From Acidobacteriota bacterium (lineage in GTDB: Bacteria; Actinomycetota; Acidimicrobiia; Acidimicrobiales; SHLQ01), in contig JADFOM010000117.1 of NCBI GenBank assembly GCA_022562835.1, positions 1 to 7,512 of the forward strand: a stretch of DNA of 7,512 nt. The letters are read 5' to 3'. The first letter of the stretch is position 1; the number at the start of each line of letters is the position of its first letter. Made by a program: the position numbers and the translations under genes. Shown piece by piece: positions 5,955 to 7,512 of this stretch. The notes beneath the pieces were generated by a model. It did not search any database. It saw only the letters and a program-made list of their open reading frames with translations, and had not been told where the DNA came from.

Positions 5955-6113
5955 AGCGGTGTGAAGGTGCACGAGTGTTGTAGTTGCGCTGTCTCAACGA
6001 TTTGTCGGTCACGTCGAGGGAGCGGTCGGGGGATCGCTGGCGACCTATCGGGCGGGTGCCACTCAACCCCGGACCGCGGCACGTTAGTCGTAGGTCTAAG
6101 ACCGGTGAGCAAA
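5955..6113. other. Convergent spacer between TetR gene and transporter
   Basis: These 159 bases separate two converging genes and hold no credible gene. A weak inverted pair GTGCC (6056-6060) / GGCAC (6078-6082) and an 11-bp palindrome GGTCTAAGACC (6093-6103) are the only structures seen. No classical terminator with a U-tract is visible in either direction, though one is expected here. Confidence 0.5.
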
Positions 6114-7331
6114 TCAGTGGCTGGCAAGATCTCGTTCGGAGTCGCGGGTCGGTTGCCCGGGCCCGTCATCACCTCGAGGGTCTGGTTTGGGTGTTCCGTC
6201 GATCTGGATATTCGGCAGGATGCGATCGAGCCAGCCGGGAATCCACCAGTTTCGCTCACCCAGCAGCTCCATGGTGGCTGGTACAAGCACCATTCTCACG
6301 ATGGTGGCATCGATCAGCACGGCGACGGCGAGACCAAATCCGAATAGCCGAATCACCCGATCCGATTCGAACATGAAGCTGCCGAACACGACGACCATGA
6401 TCGCTGCGGCAGCGGTGATGACCCGAGCTGTCATAGCAAGTCCGTCGGCCACCGATTCGACGGCGTCGCCAGACCGGTCATACTCCTCCTTGATGCGTGA
6501 GAGAAGGAAGACTTCGTAGTCCATCGACAACCCGAAGACGACCGCGAACATCATCATGGGGATGAACGGCTCGATCGGGGCATTCCGTCCGGTGTCCAGA
6601 ACGCTGTCGAACCAGCCCCACTGGAACACCACGACGACGAGCCCGTACGCGGCGGCGATCGAGAGTGCGTTCATGACGACGGCCTTGAGCGGGACTAGGA
6701 GTGACCTGAACACAACCATCAACAAGAGGAATGACAACGCAAACACGATTGCGAAGAACATGAGGGTCCGACCGGCGAGATACTCGCTGAAATCGATAGA
6801 GGCCGCAGTGAATCCCGTCAGGTAGACCTCGAGCGAGGTGCCATCGATCGCTGCAGGGATGACCTCGCTGCGCAGCCGCTCGATCGTATTGGAGGTTTCG
6901 GCAGCCTGCGGAGCGCTGTCGGCGACGAGTCGGATGATCGCTGCTTCTGGCGCGACCGGATCGTCGAAGTTCGGGCCGACCGCCTGGGAGACACCTTCTG
7001 CCTGGTCGAGTGTCTCGACAAGTGCTTCGACAGCTTCGACGTCGTCTGGGTCGCCTATCGACACCGTCGCGACGAGAGTGCCGTTGAATCCGGGCCCGAA
7101 GCCATCGGACAAGAGATCGTATGCACTTCGGCGGTCCTCGCTGGTCGGAGCGTTGCCGTCATCAGAGAAGCCGAGACGTAAACCCAGGACAGGCAACGCG
7201 AGCATCAGCAGCAAGACCGTGCAAGAGATGGCCATCGTCCAAGGCCGCGCCTGGATAATTCGGCTGAACCGGTACCAGCCGGTCTCTCGTAGCGGCTTGG
7301 GTGCCTTACGCGGCACCTCCTTGTTGAGGGG
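6114..7331 (-). CDS. MMPL/RND-family transporter, C-terminal half only (5' end missing)
   Basis: About 405 residues (counted from 7331) match the second half of an MMPL exporter, an inner-membrane RND-type protein of about 700+ residues with two similar halves that moves lipids or other hydrophobic molecules using the proton gradient. Landmarks: first membrane helix at about 30-52; then LGLRLGFSDDGNAP and YDLLSDGFGPGFNG, typical of the start of the second extracytoplasmic loop (about 53-186); five further helices near 189-209, 214-236, 255-277, 302-320 and 329-354; and GLSMDYEVFL (267-276), containing the Asp-Tyr pair (271-272) of the proton-relay helix. LLGERNWWIPGWLDRILP near the end is a typical C-terminal signature, followed by a charged tail. 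The frame stays open to an ATG at 7493, but those ~54 extra residues lie in foreign-looking sequence, so they are not treated as part of the protein. The missing N-terminal half should lie beyond the junction. Confidence 0.9.
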   Translation of the reverse strand, partial: PLNKEVPRKAPKPLRETGWYRFSRIIQARPWTMAISCTVLLLMLALPVLGLRLGFSDDGNAPTSEDRRSAYDLLSDGFGPGFNGTLVATVSIGDPDDVEAVEALVETLDQAEGVSQAVGPNFDDPVAPEAAIIRLVADSAPQAAETSNTIERLRSEVIPAAIDGTSLEVYLTGFTAASIDFSEYLAGRTLMFFAIVFALSFLLLMVVFRSLLVPLKAVVMNALSIAAAYGLVVVVFQWGWFDSVLDTGRNAPIEPFIPMMMFAVVFGLSMDYEVFLLSRIKEEYDRSGDAVESVADGLAMTARVITAAAAIMVVVFGSFMFESDRVIRLFGFGLAVAVLIDATIVRMVLVPATMELLGERNWWIPGWLDRILPNIQIDGTPKPDPRGDDGPGQPTRDSERDLASH

Positions 7332-7512
7332 GCTGATAAATATATAGCTCCTATACTCGGGCCGTATAGTACGAAGGCCGGCAAAGCGTATCTTAAAAAA
7401 ATTGAGATACGAGATGAGGAACAACAAAGGGTGTTGCCAATTTATGATGAGGTACAGAATCTTTTGCGTGAGGGCTTGGATGAGGATGCACAAAGGATTG
7501 TGGACTCACTAT
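7332..7512 (+). CDS. Fragment of an unidentified gene in foreign-looking AT-richer DNA
   Basis: From about 7332 to the window end a plus-strand frame is open without stops for 60 codons and reads ADKYIAPILGPYSTKAGKAY, then LKKIEIRDEEQQRVLPIYDE, then VQNLLREGLDEDAQRIVDSL. The mix of alternating charged and hydrophobic residues looks like a genuine soluble, largely helical protein, while the opposite strand gives an improbable run of hydrophobic residues. GC is about 43% by hand count, clearly below the rest of the window. No start or stop is present, and I do not recognise the family. The frame also continues back to a stop at 7290-7292, but the part before ~7332 is antisense to the transporter. 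It is probably a piece of another genome joined in assembly, or alternatively an inserted element. Confidence 0.5.

Noticed and set aside
6093..6103. GGTCTAAGACC as terminator hairpin
   Set aside because: The arms are separated by a single base and cannot form a normal loop; at most it is a protein-binding palindrome.
7314..7322. AAGGAGGTG on the minus strand as ribosome binding site of a true half-length transporter
   Set aside because: It matches the anti-Shine-Dalgarno well, but no start codon lies at suitable distance; the next ATG is inside the first membrane helix.
7332..7493. Hydrophobic N-terminal extension of the transporter as an extra membrane helix
   Set aside because: The sequence is AT-richer, unlike MMPL proteins, and is the antisense of a more protein-like plus frame.

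Overview
The window looks like chromosomal DNA of a high-GC actinobacterium. This rests on GC-rich codon use, a tRNA-Asp/tRNA-Phe pair with no encoded CCA, an MMPL-type transporter, several crotonase and TetR genes, and one gene that looks leaderless. A lineage such as Acidimicrobiia or a mycobacterium-like relative is possible, but the sequence alone does not fix it. The last ~180 bases do not belong to this background: GC falls to about 43% (hand count of 7341-7512) and the coding signature changes.

Layout: (1) 1-102, minus: N-terminus of an unidentified protein leaving the window. (2) 103-241: divergent spacer with two tandem copies of a 34-bp hairpin-forming repeat and a candidate promoter. 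(3) 242-1000, plus: crotonase with both classical catalytic glutamates. (4) 1010-2236 and 2321-3220, both minus: an ACMSD-like amidohydrolase downstream of an HSL-type alpha/beta hydrolase, probably co-transcribed. (5) 3337-3409 and 3480-3554, minus: tRNA-Phe(GAA) and tRNA-Asp(GTC), followed by a strong inverted repeat at 3295-3323. (6) 3643-4545, minus: a second, divergent crotonase lacking both classical glutamates. (7) 4659-5954, plus: a regulator with two complete TetR DNA-binding domains in one chain, divergent from the second crotonase across a 113-bp spacer that holds a palindrome and a 10-bp direct repeat. (8) 6114-~7331, minus: C-terminal half of an MMPL/RND transporter, cut off where the foreign-looking segment starts. 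(9) ~7332-7512: AT-richer segment with an open plus-strand frame of protein-like composition.

Taken together, the genes suggest acyl-CoA or hydrophobic-substrate catabolism: two crotonases, a carboxylester hydrolase, a metal-dependent decarboxylase/hydrolase-like enzyme, a TetR regulator next to a crotonase, and a membrane exporter of the lipid-transporting class. No substrate can be named. I found no CRISPR array, transposase, toxin-antitoxin or obvious defence or biosynthetic system. The points most worth a second look are the double-TetR fusion with its divergent spacer, the glutamate-less crotonase, the palindromic tandem repeat overlapping a possible leaderless promoter, and the abrupt junction near 7332, which I favour as an assembly chimera.
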